Shown piece after piece: positions 1 to 8,535 of a DNA stretch of 64,000 bases; position 1 is the stretch's first letter, and each line of letters starts with the position of its first letter. The DNA is taken from assembly GCF_038443675.1 (NCBI RefSeq), contig NZ_CP151762.1, forward strand, positions 496,001 to 560,000. Direction: 5' to 3'. Position numbers and translations under genes: made by a program. The notes below the pieces were generated by a model that made no database searches, was not told where the DNA came from, and saw only the letters and a program-made list of their open reading frames with translations. This stretch comes from Yoonia sp. G8-12 (GTDB lineage Bacteria; Pseudomonadota; Alphaproteobacteria; Rhodobacterales; Rhodobacteraceae).

Positions 1-1
1 T

Positions 2-424
2 GCGATGCGCGCCAAAGAGGCAGATCGCCTCTCAACGCTGCGGCTGATCAATGCCGCGATCAAAGACAAAGATATTGCGGCGCGTGGCACCGGCGACGAC
101 GAGGGCGGGGTGTCGAACGAAGGCATCCTTGCGATCCTTGGCCGGATGGTAAAACAACGCCAGGAAAGTGCACGCGCCTACGAAGAGGGCGGGCGGCTCG
201 AGCTGGCAGAGAAAGAACTTTCCGAGATCAAGATCATTGAAGAGTTCCTGCCCAAGCAGCTCAGCGAAGAGGAAGCCGAAGCCGCCGTTGACACGGCGAT
301 TGCCGAGGTGGGTGCGGACAGCATCCGCGACATGGGTAAAGTGATGGCGGCGCTCAAAGCCAAATACACAGGGCGTATGGATTTCGGCAAAGCCGGACCG
401 ATGGTCAAGGACCGTCTTGGTTAA
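2..424 (+). CDS. GatB/YqeY domain protein, 5' end outside window
   Basis: About 140 residues are visible. The frame is open to the window edge and the family is normally about 150 residues, so the true start probably lies just upstream and the first visible Met is internal. Family features seen are the RLSTLRLINAAIKDKDIAAR stretch, the ILGRMVKQRQES helix and the EIKIIEEFLPKQLSEEE segment followed by a conserved DMGKVMAALK motif. YqeY is related to the C-terminal tRNA-binding domain of the amidotransferase subunit GatB; its own role is not settled. It converges on the DUF2244 gene, 4 bases away. Confidence 0.9.
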   Translation, partial: AMRAKEADRLSTLRLINAAIKDKDIAARGTGDDEGGVSNEGILAILGRMVKQRQESARAYEEGGRLELAEKELSEIKIIEEFLPKQLSEEEAEAAVDTAIAEVGADSIRDMGKVMAALKAKYTGRMDFGKAGPMVKDRLG

Positions 425-428
425 CCGC

Positions 429-929
429 CTAGCGGATTTGCCCTGCACGCAGTGCGCGTTGCAACTCATCAAATAAGACAAGGCGTTCCTCGGCATCGAG
501 GAACGCGCCAATCTCAACCTCGCGGTCGCCGCCGCGCAGGGTGATATAATTCTCAACAGGGCCGCCCTTGGGGTGCAGATGCGCCGTCACCCAATAGCGG
601 TTCGCCTCCCATTCTTGCACGTCGCCTTTGGGATTGTGCCGTGTCAGATAGGCCCGCGCGTCATCCACGGTCAGCTCTTCCAACACCTCGCCGCGCCGGT
701 AGCTGACATGCAGCGCGTACCAGACCCCCGCAAGCATCATCCCGAAAAATGGCAGAAGCCCCCAAAGCACCGCTTGCCCCAGAAGGGTCAGAAGCGGCAG
801 CGATACCAGCGCTGCAGTACCGCCGATGAACAGCACGAAATCCTTGCGCAGCAGTGACCGGTAGGGCCAAAGGCTCAGTTGCCAACGGCTGTCGTCATGG
901 GGCGGTGTTGGGGTCCATTCGTAAGGCAT
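429..929 (-). CDS. DUF2244 domain-containing inner-membrane protein
   Basis: The protein has 166 residues with two adjacent hydrophobic segments at about residues 31-50 and 54-73, then a soluble C-terminal domain. The N-terminal LWPYRSLLRKDFVLFIGGTA and the YWVTAHLHPKGGPVENYITLRGG region are typical of DUF2244. In alphaproteobacteria this family usually sits next to cytochrome c oxidase genes, as here, where ctaD lies just upstream on the same strand. A role in oxidase biogenesis is guessed from this neighbourhood only. A strong terminator separates it from ctaD, so it probably has its own promoter in the 930-1018 gap. Confidence 0.88.
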   Translation of the reverse strand: MPYEWTPTPPHDDSRWQLSLWPYRSLLRKDFVLFIGGTAALVSLPLLTLLGQAVLWGLLPFFGMMLAGVWYALHVSYRRGEVLEELTVDDARAYLTRHNPKGDVQEWEANRYWVTAHLHPKGGPVENYITLRGGDREVEIGAFLDAEERLVLFDELQRALRAGQIR

Positions 930-1018
930 GAGGTTGTTGTAATACGCCGTGCGCGGTCGTCAAACCGATAGAATGCCGCAGGGCTTTTTGGGCGCGCTCT
1001 GGCCCCATGATAGCGCAG

Positions 1019-1058
1019 AAAAAAGGCCCCGCCAAATGGCGGGGCCTTTTCTTTTTCT
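1019..1058. terminator. Rho-independent terminator after ctaD
   Basis: AAAAGGCCCCGCC, a four-base loop and GGCGGGGCCTTTT form a long GC stem flanked by A and T tracts. It can work in both directions. It lies 14 bases past the ctaD stop codon. Confidence 0.92.
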
Positions 1059-1071
1059 AGCAAGCTACGGC

Positions 1072-2745
1072 CTAATGCGCGTGTTGCTTGTCCCAATCAG
1101 ACTGCTTTGGCAGCGTCTCGAATGTGTGCTCTGGTGGTGGGCATGGCAATGTCCACTCCAGCGTGTCAGCATATTCGTTCCAAGGGTTGTTCTCGGTGAC
1201 GCGCTTACCTTTTGTCAGGGTCCAGACCATCACGCCGATGAAGAACAGGAACGACGCGAACGACAGGAACGCGCCCCAGCTGGACACGTAGTTCCAGAAG
1301 GCGAATGCCTCAGGATAGTCGATGTAGCGACGTGGCATGCCCTGACGGCCCAAGAAGTGCTGCGGGAAGAATGTCAGGTTTGCACCAACAAACATTGTAT
1401 AGAAGTGCAACTTGCCGGCCCACTCAGGATACATGCGGCCCGACATCTTGGGCAGGTAGAAATAGATACCCGCAAAGATCGAGAACACCGCACCAAGGCT
1501 CATCACGTAGTGGAAGTGCGCAACAACGTAGTAGGTGTCATGGTACACACGGTCAACACCAGCCTGCGACAGAACGATGCCTGTCACGCCGCCCAAGGTG
1601 AACAGGAACAAGAAACCCATCGCCCAGAGCATTGGTGTTTTGAACTCAACCGAGCCGCCCCACATGGTGGCAATCCAGCTAAAGATCTTCACACCTGTCG
1701 GCACCGCAATCACCATTGTAGCCAGCATAAAGTAGGACTGCTGTGTCAGCGACATACCCACGGTGTACATGTGGTGTGCCCAGACGACAAAGCCCAGAAC
1801 ACCGATCGCAACCATCGCGTAAACCATCGGCAGGTAGCCAAAGATTGGCTTGCGGCTGAAGGTTGCGATGATGTGGCTGATGATACCAAAGCCGGGGATG
1901 ATGATGATGTATACTTCGGGGTGACCGAAGAACCACAGGATGTGCTGGTAAAGAACAGGGTCACCACCGCCTTCAGGCTGGAAGAAGGTCGTGCCAAAGT
2001 TCCGGTCCGTCAGCAGCATTGTGATTGCACCAGCCAGAACAGGCAGCGCCAGAAGGATCAACCATGCGGTCACAAAGATCGACCAGGCAAAGAGCGGCAC
2101 TTTGTGAAGCGTCATGCCGGGCGCGCGCATGTTCAGGAAGGTCGTGATCATGTTGATCGCGCCCAGGATCGAAGAGGCACCGGAGAGGTGTACCGCAAAG
2201 ATCGCAAGGTCCATCGACATGCCCGTTTCAGAGGTGGAAAGCGGGGCGTACATAACCCAACCCACACCGGAACCGGCCTGACCGTTACCGCCAGGTGCCA
2301 GCATAGAAGCAACACCAAGTGACGCACCAGCAACGAACATCCAGTAAGACAGGTTGTTCAGGCGTGGAAACGCCATGTCCGGCGCACCGATTTGCAGCGG
2401 CATGAAGTAGTTACCGAAACCACCAAAAAGCGCTGGAATAACCACAAAGAACATCATCAACACACCGTGGTAGGTGATCAAGACGTTCCAGAGGTGGCCG
2501 TTTGGCGTACATTCACCGGCTGCTGCCGCTGTGAAACGCGCGCCCTCAAGGCACATGTACTGCACGCCGGGCTCCATCAGCTCCATGCGCATGTAGACGG
2601 TGAACGCCACAGAGATAAAGCCCAAGAAACCTGCGGTGAACAGGTACAAGATGCCGATATCTTTGTGGTTTGTGGACATAAACCAGCGGGTAAAGAAACC
2701 ACGCTCGTCTTCGTGTGCATCGCCGTGGATGGCTGCGTCTGCCAT
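1072..2745 (-). CDS. ctaD: cytochrome c oxidase subunit I (aa3 type)
   Basis: The 557-residue protein is full length for bacterial subunit I and carries about 12 membrane helices. It is the catalytic subunit holding heme a and the heme a3-CuB oxygen-reduction site in the inner membrane. The segment WFFGHPEVYIIIIPGFG holds the CuB histidine and its cross-linked tyrosine, and AHHMYTVGM holds the two further CuB histidines. The HFHYVMSLG segment further on carries the heme histidines. The start has a good ribosome site (GGAGAG). Other subunits are not in this window, so ctaD stands apart from the ctaC-ctaE cluster, which is common in Rhodobacterales. Confidence 0.98.
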   Translation of the reverse strand: MADAAIHGDAHEDERGFFTRWFMSTNHKDIGILYLFTAGFLGFISVAFTVYMRMELMEPGVQYMCLEGARFTAAAAGECTPNGHLWNVLITYHGVLMMFFVVIPALFGGFGNYFMPLQIGAPDMAFPRLNNLSYWMFVAGASLGVASMLAPGGNGQAGSGVGWVMYAPLSTSETGMSMDLAIFAVHLSGASSILGAINMITTFLNMRAPGMTLHKVPLFAWSIFVTAWLILLALPVLAGAITMLLTDRNFGTTFFQPEGGGDPVLYQHILWFFGHPEVYIIIIPGFGIISHIIATFSRKPIFGYLPMVYAMVAIGVLGFVVWAHHMYTVGMSLTQQSYFMLATMVIAVPTGVKIFSWIATMWGGSVEFKTPMLWAMGFLFLFTLGGVTGIVLSQAGVDRVYHDTYYVVAHFHYVMSLGAVFSIFAGIYFYLPKMSGRMYPEWAGKLHFYTMFVGANLTFFPQHFLGRQGMPRRYIDYPEAFAFWNYVSSWGAFLSFASFLFFIGVMVWTLTKGKRVTENNPWNEYADTLEWTLPCPPPEHTFETLPKQSDWDKQHAH

Positions 2746-2957
2746 TTTGGCTCTCCTCGTATTGGCTACTGTCGATGTCGCCGAGTCGTTGCCCGACGCA
2801 CATTTGGGACGGTTCTAATGGGTTGAAGGTAAAGGAGCAACAAAGGATGCGCCTGTTTGGCTGGGTTAATTTGGCGCAGGGTGGCTTTGGGATTGATCTG
2901 ATGCACCGATGCAGACCACAATTCAGACAAGACGACAAAATTATTTTGAGGTGACAT

Positions 2958-4094
2958 ATGGCCCGGACAGAGCCACCGTTTACGATAGGGATTGAAGAGG
3001 AATACCTCCTTGTCGATCAGGATACGCTCGCTTTGGCCGAGGCACCCGACAGCCTTATTGCCGCCTGCAAGCAAGACCTAGAAGGGCAGGTCAGCCCTGA
3101 ATTCCTGCAGTGCCAAATCGAGATAGGGACGGGCGTGTGCCAGACAATTGGCGAAGCGCGCAAAGATCTGGCGCATCTGCGGCGGACAGTGGCGCGCCAT
3201 GCCGCCGACTATGGTCTGGCCCCTATTGCCGCCTCTTGTCATCCCTTGGCCGATTGGAAAGAGCAACACCACACCGACAAGGAACGCTATCACCAATTGC
3301 GCCGCGATCTTGGCGGGGTGGCGCGGCGGATGCTGATCTGCGGGATGCACGTACATGTGGGGATTCCCGATCAGGACACGCGGATCGATTTGGTGAACCA
3401 ACTCAAATACTTCTTGCCGCATCTTCATGCGCTTTCAACCTCGTCCCCTTACTGGCAGGGGGAGGATACGGGAATGAATTCCTATCGTCTGTCGGTCTTT
3501 GACAATCTGCCCCGCACCGGCCTGCCGCCCACGATGCAGGACTGGGCCGAGTTTTCATCGACGGTAAACACGCTGATTGATTTGGGTCTGATCGAAGATG
3601 CCTCCAAGATCTGGTGGGATCTGCGCCCGTCATCCAAGTTCCCGACAATTGAATCGCGCATCTGCGACGTGGCACCGCGCATGGAAGTGACGTTGACTTT
3701 GGCGGCCTTGACCCAATGCCTCACACGGATGCTGTGGCGAAAATCTCAAGAGGGTGACGGCTGGCCAGTTGTCCAGAATTTCATGGTGGGCGAAAATCGC
3801 TGGCGCGCGCAGCGCTATGGCACGTCGGAGGGGTTGATCGACTTTGGCCGCAAGGCGTTGATCCCGTTCTCTCAGGCTGTGGACGAAATTCTGGAGCTGA
3901 TCGCCGAAGATGCCGCCGCTCTCGACTGTGTCGCCGAAGTGAACGCCGCGCGCGCTATCGTGGCCGATGGAACGAGTGCAGACCATCAACGCAAGGTCTT
4001 TGCCGCGTCGAAAGAGGCGGGAGCGAGCGAAAAAGAGGCGCTTAATGCGGTCGTCGCGTCACTGGTGGCGGATTTCGGGGCGGCTTTGGCCTAG
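2958..4094 (+). CDS. YbdK-type carboxylate-amine ligase (glutamate-cysteine ligase 2 family)
   Basis: The 378-residue protein begins with the family signature FTIGIEEEYLLVD and contains CGMHVHVGI and the RICDVAPRMEVTLTLAAL region, which line the ATP and glutamate sites in the GCS2 fold. E. coli YbdK ligates glutamate and cysteine weakly; the physiological substrate is unknown. An SD-like TTGAGGTG lies directly before the ATG. It converges on lipB with the two stop codons overlapping (4091-4094). Confidence 0.93.
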   Translation: MARTEPPFTIGIEEEYLLVDQDTLALAEAPDSLIAACKQDLEGQVSPEFLQCQIEIGTGVCQTIGEARKDLAHLRRTVARHAADYGLAPIAASCHPLADWKEQHHTDKERYHQLRRDLGGVARRMLICGMHVHVGIPDQDTRIDLVNQLKYFLPHLHALSTSSPYWQGEDTGMNSYRLSVFDNLPRTGLPPTMQDWAEFSSTVNTLIDLGLIEDASKIWWDLRPSSKFPTIESRICDVAPRMEVTLTLAALTQCLTRMLWRKSQEGDGWPVVQNFMVGENRWRAQRYGTSEGLIDFGRKALIPFSQAVDEILELIAEDAAALDCVAEVNAARAIVADGTSADHQRKVFAASKEAGASEKEALNAVVASLVADFGAALA

Positions 4095-4741
4095 TTTGAA
4101 AAAACCTTTGTGAATTGCGCCTTTAGCGCCACGTCCAGATCATCCAAAGTCACAGGGAGCCCCAGATCGACCAGCGAGGTCACCCCATGATCGCGGATGC
4201 CACAGGGGACGATGCCTTCAAAATGGCTGAGGTCCGGTTCAACATTGATCGACATCCCGTGAAATGACACCCATTTGCGCAGGCGGATACCAAGGGCGGC
4301 GATTTTATCTTCGGCGGTCGAACCATCCGCATTCAGCGGTTTTTCAGGCCGTTGCACCCAAACACCCACACGCCCCTCGCGGATTTCACCCTTGATGTTG
4401 AAAGTGTCGAGCGTCGCGATGACCCACGCTTCAAGGTCTTTGACAAACTGGCGCACATCGTGTCCGCGTTTACCCACATCCAGCATCACATAAACCACCC
4501 GCTGTCCGGGGCCGTGGTAAGTGTATTCGCCACCGCGCCGTGCATCATAGACAGGAAAGCGATCCGGATCGACCAGATCAGCCGGTTTTGCCGAGGTCCC
4601 AGAGGTGTAAAGGGGCGGATGCTCCAGAAGCCAGATACACTCATCCGCCGTGCCATCAATGATGCCCGCGACGCGGGTTTCCATAAAGGCCAGTGCCTCT
4701 TGGTAATCGGTCAGCCCGTCCGTTGCGATCCATTCCACCAT
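4091..4741 (-). CDS. lipB: octanoyltransferase LipB
   Basis: The enzyme moves octanoyl from acyl carrier protein to lipoyl-dependent enzymes, the first step of lipoate synthesis. I start it at MVEWIATDG (216 residues), because the 21 extra in-frame residues upstream do not look like LipB. Family motifs are present: RRGGEYTYHGPGQRVVYVMLD (split here over the conserved RGG and HGPGQ), KWVSFHGMSINV with the substrate-site residues, and VPCGIRDHGVTSL with the catalytic cysteine. The ribosome site is weak, so the start is not certain. Confidence 0.95.
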   Translation of the reverse strand: MVEWIATDGLTDYQEALAFMETRVAGIIDGTADECIWLLEHPPLYTSGTSAKPADLVDPDRFPVYDARRGGEYTYHGPGQRVVYVMLDVGKRGHDVRQFVKDLEAWVIATLDTFNIKGEIREGRVGVWVQRPEKPLNADGSTAEDKIAALGIRLRKWVSFHGMSINVEPDLSHFEGIVPCGIRDHGVTSLVDLGLPVTLDDLDVALKAQFTKVFSN

Positions 4742-4792
4742 GCCAATCAGGTAACGCTGCCATGTCACGATGAAAAGGGGGTGTTTTCCCTC

Positions 4793-4821
4793 TTGGCATC
4801 GCAAAACGCCTCGTCTATGAG
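4793..4821 (+). promoter_or_regulatory. promoter of tRNA-Leu
   Basis: TTGGCA (4793-4798) and TATGAG (4816-4821) are spaced by 17 bases and end 27 bases before the tRNA. This is a good match to a housekeeping sigma promoter for a stable RNA. Confidence 0.6.
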
Positions 4822-4848
4822 TGCCGCACTTACCAAGCTAGTGGTCTT

Positions 4849-4935
4849 GCGGTCGTGGCGGAATTGGTAGACGCGCAGCGTTGAGGTCGCTGTGAGGTAA
4901 CACTCGTGGGGGTTCGAGTCCCCCCGACCGCACCA
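4849..4935 (+). tRNA. tRNA-Leu(GAG)
   Basis: The acceptor stem GCGGTCG pairs with CGACCGC; the anticodon stem CAGCG/CGCTG encloses loop TTGAGGT with anticodon GAG; the T arm GGGGGTTCGAGTCCCCC is canonical. A long variable arm fits a class II leucine tRNA, and CCA is encoded. The 3' end serves as the integration site of the element that follows; the tRNA remains intact. Confidence 0.96.
4922..4935 (+). repeat. attL core: 14-bp direct repeat in tRNA-Leu 3' end
   Basis: CCCCGACCGCACCA is repeated exactly at 18625-18638, with partial similarity continuing upstream (GGTTCGAGTC here, GGTTTGGGCT there). A tRNA 3' end next to an integrase is the classical attachment site of tyrosine recombinases. 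Confidence 0.85.
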
Positions 4936-5025
4936 GAACTTCACAAAAATCCCCATATATACTTGATTATTAGGCGTTTTGCTGCCTACCTGCGACACAC
5001 ATTGCAGCATACAATCGAGACACAA

Positions 5026-6363
5026 ATGGCCCTCACAAACAAGATTAAGCACTTAGACCAACTTGCGAATGGCGTTCTCAGATTCCGTCGAAGGTTCCCT
5101 AAAGATGTGGCTGAGGCACTTGGTGAAGGCTTCCTTCAGGTGCACATTCGCAACACCCAAGGGCTGGCCTTTCATCGAGAATATCAGGCAATCATCCGAG
5201 AGTTCGAGCGCATGGTGTCAGAGACACGTGAGCGGATGCAGGGTAGGGACATGCGATCACCCGTCGAGAGATGGCATGAGGCGCTGTTGAAAGCTGAGGG
5301 ATTGATTGCTGAGACCACTGGCCTCGAAGACGACCCCCAGTTTGCCGCCCAGATGATCGTTAAGGGCATCCGTGATCGCCCCGACACAGACCCGCTTTTG
5401 ATAAAGGCATTGGTGAACCCAAAGGCTGCCCCTCCTGAGGTAACGGTTCAAGATGCTGCCAACCTCTATGCACAAGACAAGGGCATCACTAACAAGAAAG
5501 ACAGCATGGTCAGGTTCGATAGGACGCTGAGACGCCTCACAGATACTCTCGGACCTCTTGATCAGATGCCCTTGAAGAGCCTGAGAAGGGAACACGGTCG
5601 GAAGCTAATGCAGGTGCTGTTGGGTTTGAAGAAGGCGGATGGTTCCCCCATTGCCTTAGGCACTGCCCAGCGCGACGCGATTATCGTCTCCGCTCTCATC
5701 ACTCATGGCTTGAAAGAATATGACCTCTCCGTGGAAGTAGCGAACCCATTCATGCGCCTTCCGTGGCCCGCTGAGGAAGTCCAAGCAGTGAACAAAAAAC
5801 TGCCCCTGCCAGATGAACTGATAGAGCGCATTGGAAGAAGGCTTGTACGTGGGCGCACAGAGGAACTTCCATTGATGTGGAGGCTGCTCAAGGGCACTGG
5901 GATGCGCCTTGGTGAAATCGCAGGTCTGACTCAAGATGATTTGGTACTCAACGATGAGACGCCCCATGTCCTCGTTCGTCCCAACTCTGTGCGTAACCTT
6001 AAGACCGCTTCGAGCAATCGTTCTGTACCCCTCACTGGAGATACGCTTGAAGCCGCAAAAAGTGCCGTTCAAGGTGTGGGCGGGGGGCAACCCATCTTCT
6101 CTCGATATGCTCGTGGACGAGGGGCTGATGCCGCTTCCGCAGCCCTGATGAAGGCTGTTCGGGCTGAGACCCAAGAAAAGAAGTTCACGGTTCATGGATT
6201 GAGACACCGGGTCTCGGACAAGTTGCGTCATGCGGGTGCACCCGAAGGCGTTCGTCACGGCTTCCTTGGGCATGCCTCAGAGGCCATTGCAGAGAGTACC
6301 TACGGGTCACCGAGAGCAAGGCTTGAAGAGTTCTCTAAGTGGGCTGAGAGGGCAGGGCTATAG
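5026..6363 (+). CDS. tyrosine recombinase (phage-type integrase)
   Basis: I start at MALTNKIKHLD (445 residues); the longer frame runs back into the tRNA. A SAM-like core-binding region (about residues 130-230) precedes the catalytic domain. Catalytic residues are visible: Arg in GTGMRLGEIAGL (codon 5905-5907), HGLRHR with the His-x-x-Arg pair (from 6193), FLGHAS, and the nucleophile Tyr in STYGSP (codon 6301-6303). The N-terminal LANGVLRFRRRFPKDV motif is common in proteobacterial island integrases. It lies 90 bases from the tRNA-Leu end and surely acts on the attachment repeats. No excisionase is recognisable nearby. Confidence 0.95.
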   Translation: MALTNKIKHLDQLANGVLRFRRRFPKDVAEALGEGFLQVHIRNTQGLAFHREYQAIIREFERMVSETRERMQGRDMRSPVERWHEALLKAEGLIAETTGLEDDPQFAAQMIVKGIRDRPDTDPLLIKALVNPKAAPPEVTVQDAANLYAQDKGITNKKDSMVRFDRTLRRLTDTLGPLDQMPLKSLRREHGRKLMQVLLGLKKADGSPIALGTAQRDAIIVSALITHGLKEYDLSVEVANPFMRLPWPAEEVQAVNKKLPLPDELIERIGRRLVRGRTEELPLMWRLLKGTGMRLGEIAGLTQDDLVLNDETPHVLVRPNSVRNLKTASSNRSVPLTGDTLEAAKSAVQGVGGGQPIFSRYARGRGADAASAALMKAVRAETQEKKFTVHGLRHRVSDKLRHAGAPEGVRHGFLGHASEAIAESTYGSPRARLEEFSKWAERAGL

Positions 6364-6446
6364 GTTACCTTGAAGCACCTCAAAGCGTGTGGACGGCTCT
6401 ATTGTAACGTGCAAAGTTCACCAATGAACTTACGGAGACGGACGCA

Positions 6447-6983
6447 GTGAAAAACTATATTATTGGAGGGCTGCTATGCGTCGTAGCGGCCTTGGCCTTC
6501 GGCATAGAGCCAGTGCAACGGGTTTTTAATGAGGCTGCGAACCAAGGCACATTAAGGGGCGTCGAAACTTGTTTGTCGTATACAGGCAGCGCGTTGCTCT
6601 CCGATGAAGTGGTCAAGGCAACATGCGTGAATGCCTTTCAGGAGCGTGTATATGGAAAAGATATGGCATCAGGTAAAGCTGCTCCCCAAATGAACCAGGC
6701 AAGCGTGAGCTGGGTCGGCGTTCTTGACAACGACACGGCCGATTACGTGACAACGTGGATACAGATTACAGTTAAGATTTTCGACGAAGAGGGGAATGAG
6801 GAAGAGTTCGTTGCCGATACGTCAATTTGGATAGACCCTATGGCAGATGCAGAATTCACTGTTCAATTGCCTGACCTAGAGCGGGAACAATTCGACAATA
6901 TTGATTGGTGTGACCTTGATAGCGAAGCGCCCAAAGCATGTATGTCGTGGGGCATCACTGATCTAATGGGTCTTTCTATCTAG
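6447..6983 (+). CDS. hypothetical exported or membrane-anchored protein
   Basis: The 178-residue protein has one N-terminal hydrophobic segment (about residues 4-19, IIGGLLCVVAALAFG) that may be a signal peptide or anchor. The rest is acidic, with cysteines at CLSYTG, TCVNAF, WCDL and ACMSW; an even number suggests disulfides outside the cytoplasm. I do not recognise a family. It follows the integrase by 83 bases in the same direction. The start has a GGAGACGG ribosome site. Confidence 0.6.
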   Translation: MKNYIIGGLLCVVAALAFGIEPVQRVFNEAANQGTLRGVETCLSYTGSALLSDEVVKATCVNAFQERVYGKDMASGKAAPQMNQASVSWVGVLDNDTADYVTTWIQITVKIFDEEGNEEEFVADTSIWIDPMADAEFTVQLPDLEREQFDNIDWCDLDSEAPKACMSWGITDLMGLSI

Positions 6984-7264
6984 GGCACTGCTGCGAGTAC
7001 TTCTTGGGTATCTCAAGCACGGCTTGAAAAGTTAGCTGAATGGACTGGGGGTCTTCTCTATCAGCCTGAGTTGGGTCACAGTATCTGTTCTTTGATACCC
7101 CCCAAAAAAGTTTAGGATGCTGCACCAGATAACATGTGATGCGGCACTCCCATACAGACAAGGCGCTGATAGTGTTCCAAGTCACGGCATGTCACTGGAT
7201 TGAATATCGAGACTTTATCATACAAAAACAAAGCCTTGAAACCTCTTTCGAACGTTCGCATATC

Positions 7265-7320
7265 CACTGCACGACACTGCACGACACTGCACGACACTGC
7301 ACGACACTGCACGACACTGC
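7265..7320 (+). repeat. five exact tandem copies of a 10-bp unit
   Basis: ACGACACTGC occurs five times without a mismatch at 7271-7320, preceded by a partial copy (CACTGC, 7265-7270). The array ends one base before the ribosome site of the next gene. A 10-bp period places every copy on the same face of the helix, as in iterons or cooperative operators. Confidence 0.95.
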
Positions 7321-7333
7321 AGAAGGAATGCAA

Positions 7334-7774
7334 ATGCTTGATACGGCGACGATCAATTCGACCATCCAAGACCCAAATGAACTTTCCCTCACACAAGCCG
7401 CTCAGGCTGCCCTTTCAATCAACGACATGCACCGCGAAGTCCAACGCCTTGGGCGCACCGCTATGGAAATCGCTGCGGAGATCGGTGAGGAACTGATCGA
7501 GGTGAAGGAAGAGAAGCTGGACCATGGGCAGTTCATTCCTTGGATTGAGGCGAACTGCTCGTTCTCTCGAAAGCGGGTGCACGAATACATGAAGGTGGCC
7601 GAAGCCAAATGTCACTCGCGGGTAACATTTGATCGCTGCACCAGCATCCGTGAAGTCCTCGCCATTGGTAAGGACAAGCCAACACCCAAGCAGGAACTCC
7701 GAGCGGCGACCCTCGACGACCTCCGAAAGGTGGAGCGTTTGAGGGCACTGCGGGACGACCCCGGGGGCGAGTGA
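7334..7774 (+). CDS. DUF3102-like protein, probably frameshifted at its end
   Basis: The start at MLDTATINST follows AGAAGGA with six-base spacing; the longer frame upstream only translates the tandem repeat. The core (LIEVKEEKLDHGQFIPWIEA, then CSFSRKRVHEYMKVAEA) resembles DUF3102, a domain of phage and plasmid proteins with a small helical region like those used for DNA binding. The frame ends at 7774, but a coiled-coil-like continuation (ASEGEKANAQAKLNEIEKEI) exists in the next frame and joins the downstream ORF if one base is removed from the CCCCGGGGG run at 7760-7767. The intact protein would then have about 250 residues. Role unknown; regulation or replication of the island is possible. 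Confidence 0.6.
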   Translation: MLDTATINSTIQDPNELSLTQAAQAALSINDMHREVQRLGRTAMEIAAEIGEELIEVKEEKLDHGQFIPWIEANCSFSRKRVHEYMKVAEAKCHSRVTFDRCTSIREVLAIGKDKPTPKQELRAATLDDLRKVERLRALRDDPGGE

Positions 7775-7832
7775 AGGCGAGAAGGCCAATGCTCAGGCGA
7801 AGCTGAACGAGATCGAGAAAGAGATTGGGAAT

Positions 7833-8084
7833 GTGGAAGAGGTAAAGGTAGCACCTGAGAAGAACCGATATTCAGCGTTCGGGCAGGAGCAAACTCACTA
7901 CGATTGGAAGATGGAAGCGTTCTTCATCGACCGGATTGCCAATACTCTCTTGCACAAAGCAGTCAGCGACCCTCGAACTGGCGGCAATCAGGCCTTCACG
8001 GAGTTGAAGAAAGCCCTAAAGAAGGCTTGCGACGGAGAAATAGAAACGATTGATAAGTTAATGAAAAGAATTGAAGAGCTTTGA
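7833..8084 (+). CDS. hypothetical protein, probable C-terminal part of the preceding gene
   Basis: This 83-residue frame starts at a GTG without a convincing ribosome site. It reads open back to 7743, and the upstream part continues the charged helical character of the DUF3102-like protein. I therefore think it is the C-terminus of that protein after a one-base frameshift, rather than a separate gene. The sequence is Lys/Glu-rich, with FTELKKALKKACDGEIETIDKLMKRIEEL predicted to be helical at its end. No domain is recognised. Confidence 0.45.
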   Translation: MEEVKVAPEKNRYSAFGQEQTHYDWKMEAFFIDRIANTLLHKAVSDPRTGGNQAFTELKKALKKACDGEIETIDKLMKRIEEL

Positions 8085-8142
8085 GAGCCACACTTCGAAC
8101 CCTTATGACGCTCCCAAAACTGACTTCGGCATCATGCATCTC

Positions 8143-8535
8143 CTAGGTCTGAATTGCAGTTACAACCCCGTTCTCAACATAGATATAGAAACCCAGTGCC
8201 ACGACGTACTGTTTGCGCACACTCCTAGCCGTCGCAGTGGTGTTCACATCTTCAAAAAAGAAACCTCGACTGCATTGCGCCGCGATTTCTGAATCACCGA
8301 TACTAGGAAGGCCTGCCCTTACTCCTCTAAGCTCACGTGCCGTAAATAATCCACGCTTTGTCAATTCTGCAAAGGCGGCATCTGAGCCGTAGTCAAAACC
8401 ATTTCGTTCCCAATGAACAATCTTGCAAAGTTCTTCAACGGTAGCTGTCTCGGGAGTACCGCCAGTCATTACATTCGTGCCCATACAGCCCGCAAGGCTT
8501 AAGGCTCCCGCAAACAATAGGTAGCTCTTCTTCAC
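8143..8535 (-). CDS. small putative lipoprotein
   Basis: The 130-residue protein starts with MKKSYLLFAGALSLAGCMG: positive residues, a hydrophobic stretch and a lipobox LAGC (Cys17), so it should be lipid-anchored in the periplasm. The mature part contains EELCKIVHW and QCSRGFFFEDV with two further cysteines. The ribosome site is AAGAGGT. No family is recognised. It is the only leftward gene in the left half of the island, convergent with the DUF3102 frames. Confidence 0.65.
   Translation of the reverse strand: MKKSYLLFAGALSLAGCMGTNVMTGGTPETATVEELCKIVHWERNGFDYGSDAAFAELTKRGLFTARELRGVRAGLPSIGDSEIAAQCSRGFFFEDVNTTATARSVRKQYVVALGFYIYVENGVVTAIQT

Noticed and set aside
949..2322. 457-codon open frame on the plus strand opposite ctaD
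   Set aside because: It is antisense to a certain gene, has odd His/Gln/Arg-rich composition and no ribosome site; a shadow of ctaD codon use.
7265..7320. Possible CRISPR array
   Set aside because: The 10-bp units are contiguous without spacers and there are no cas genes.
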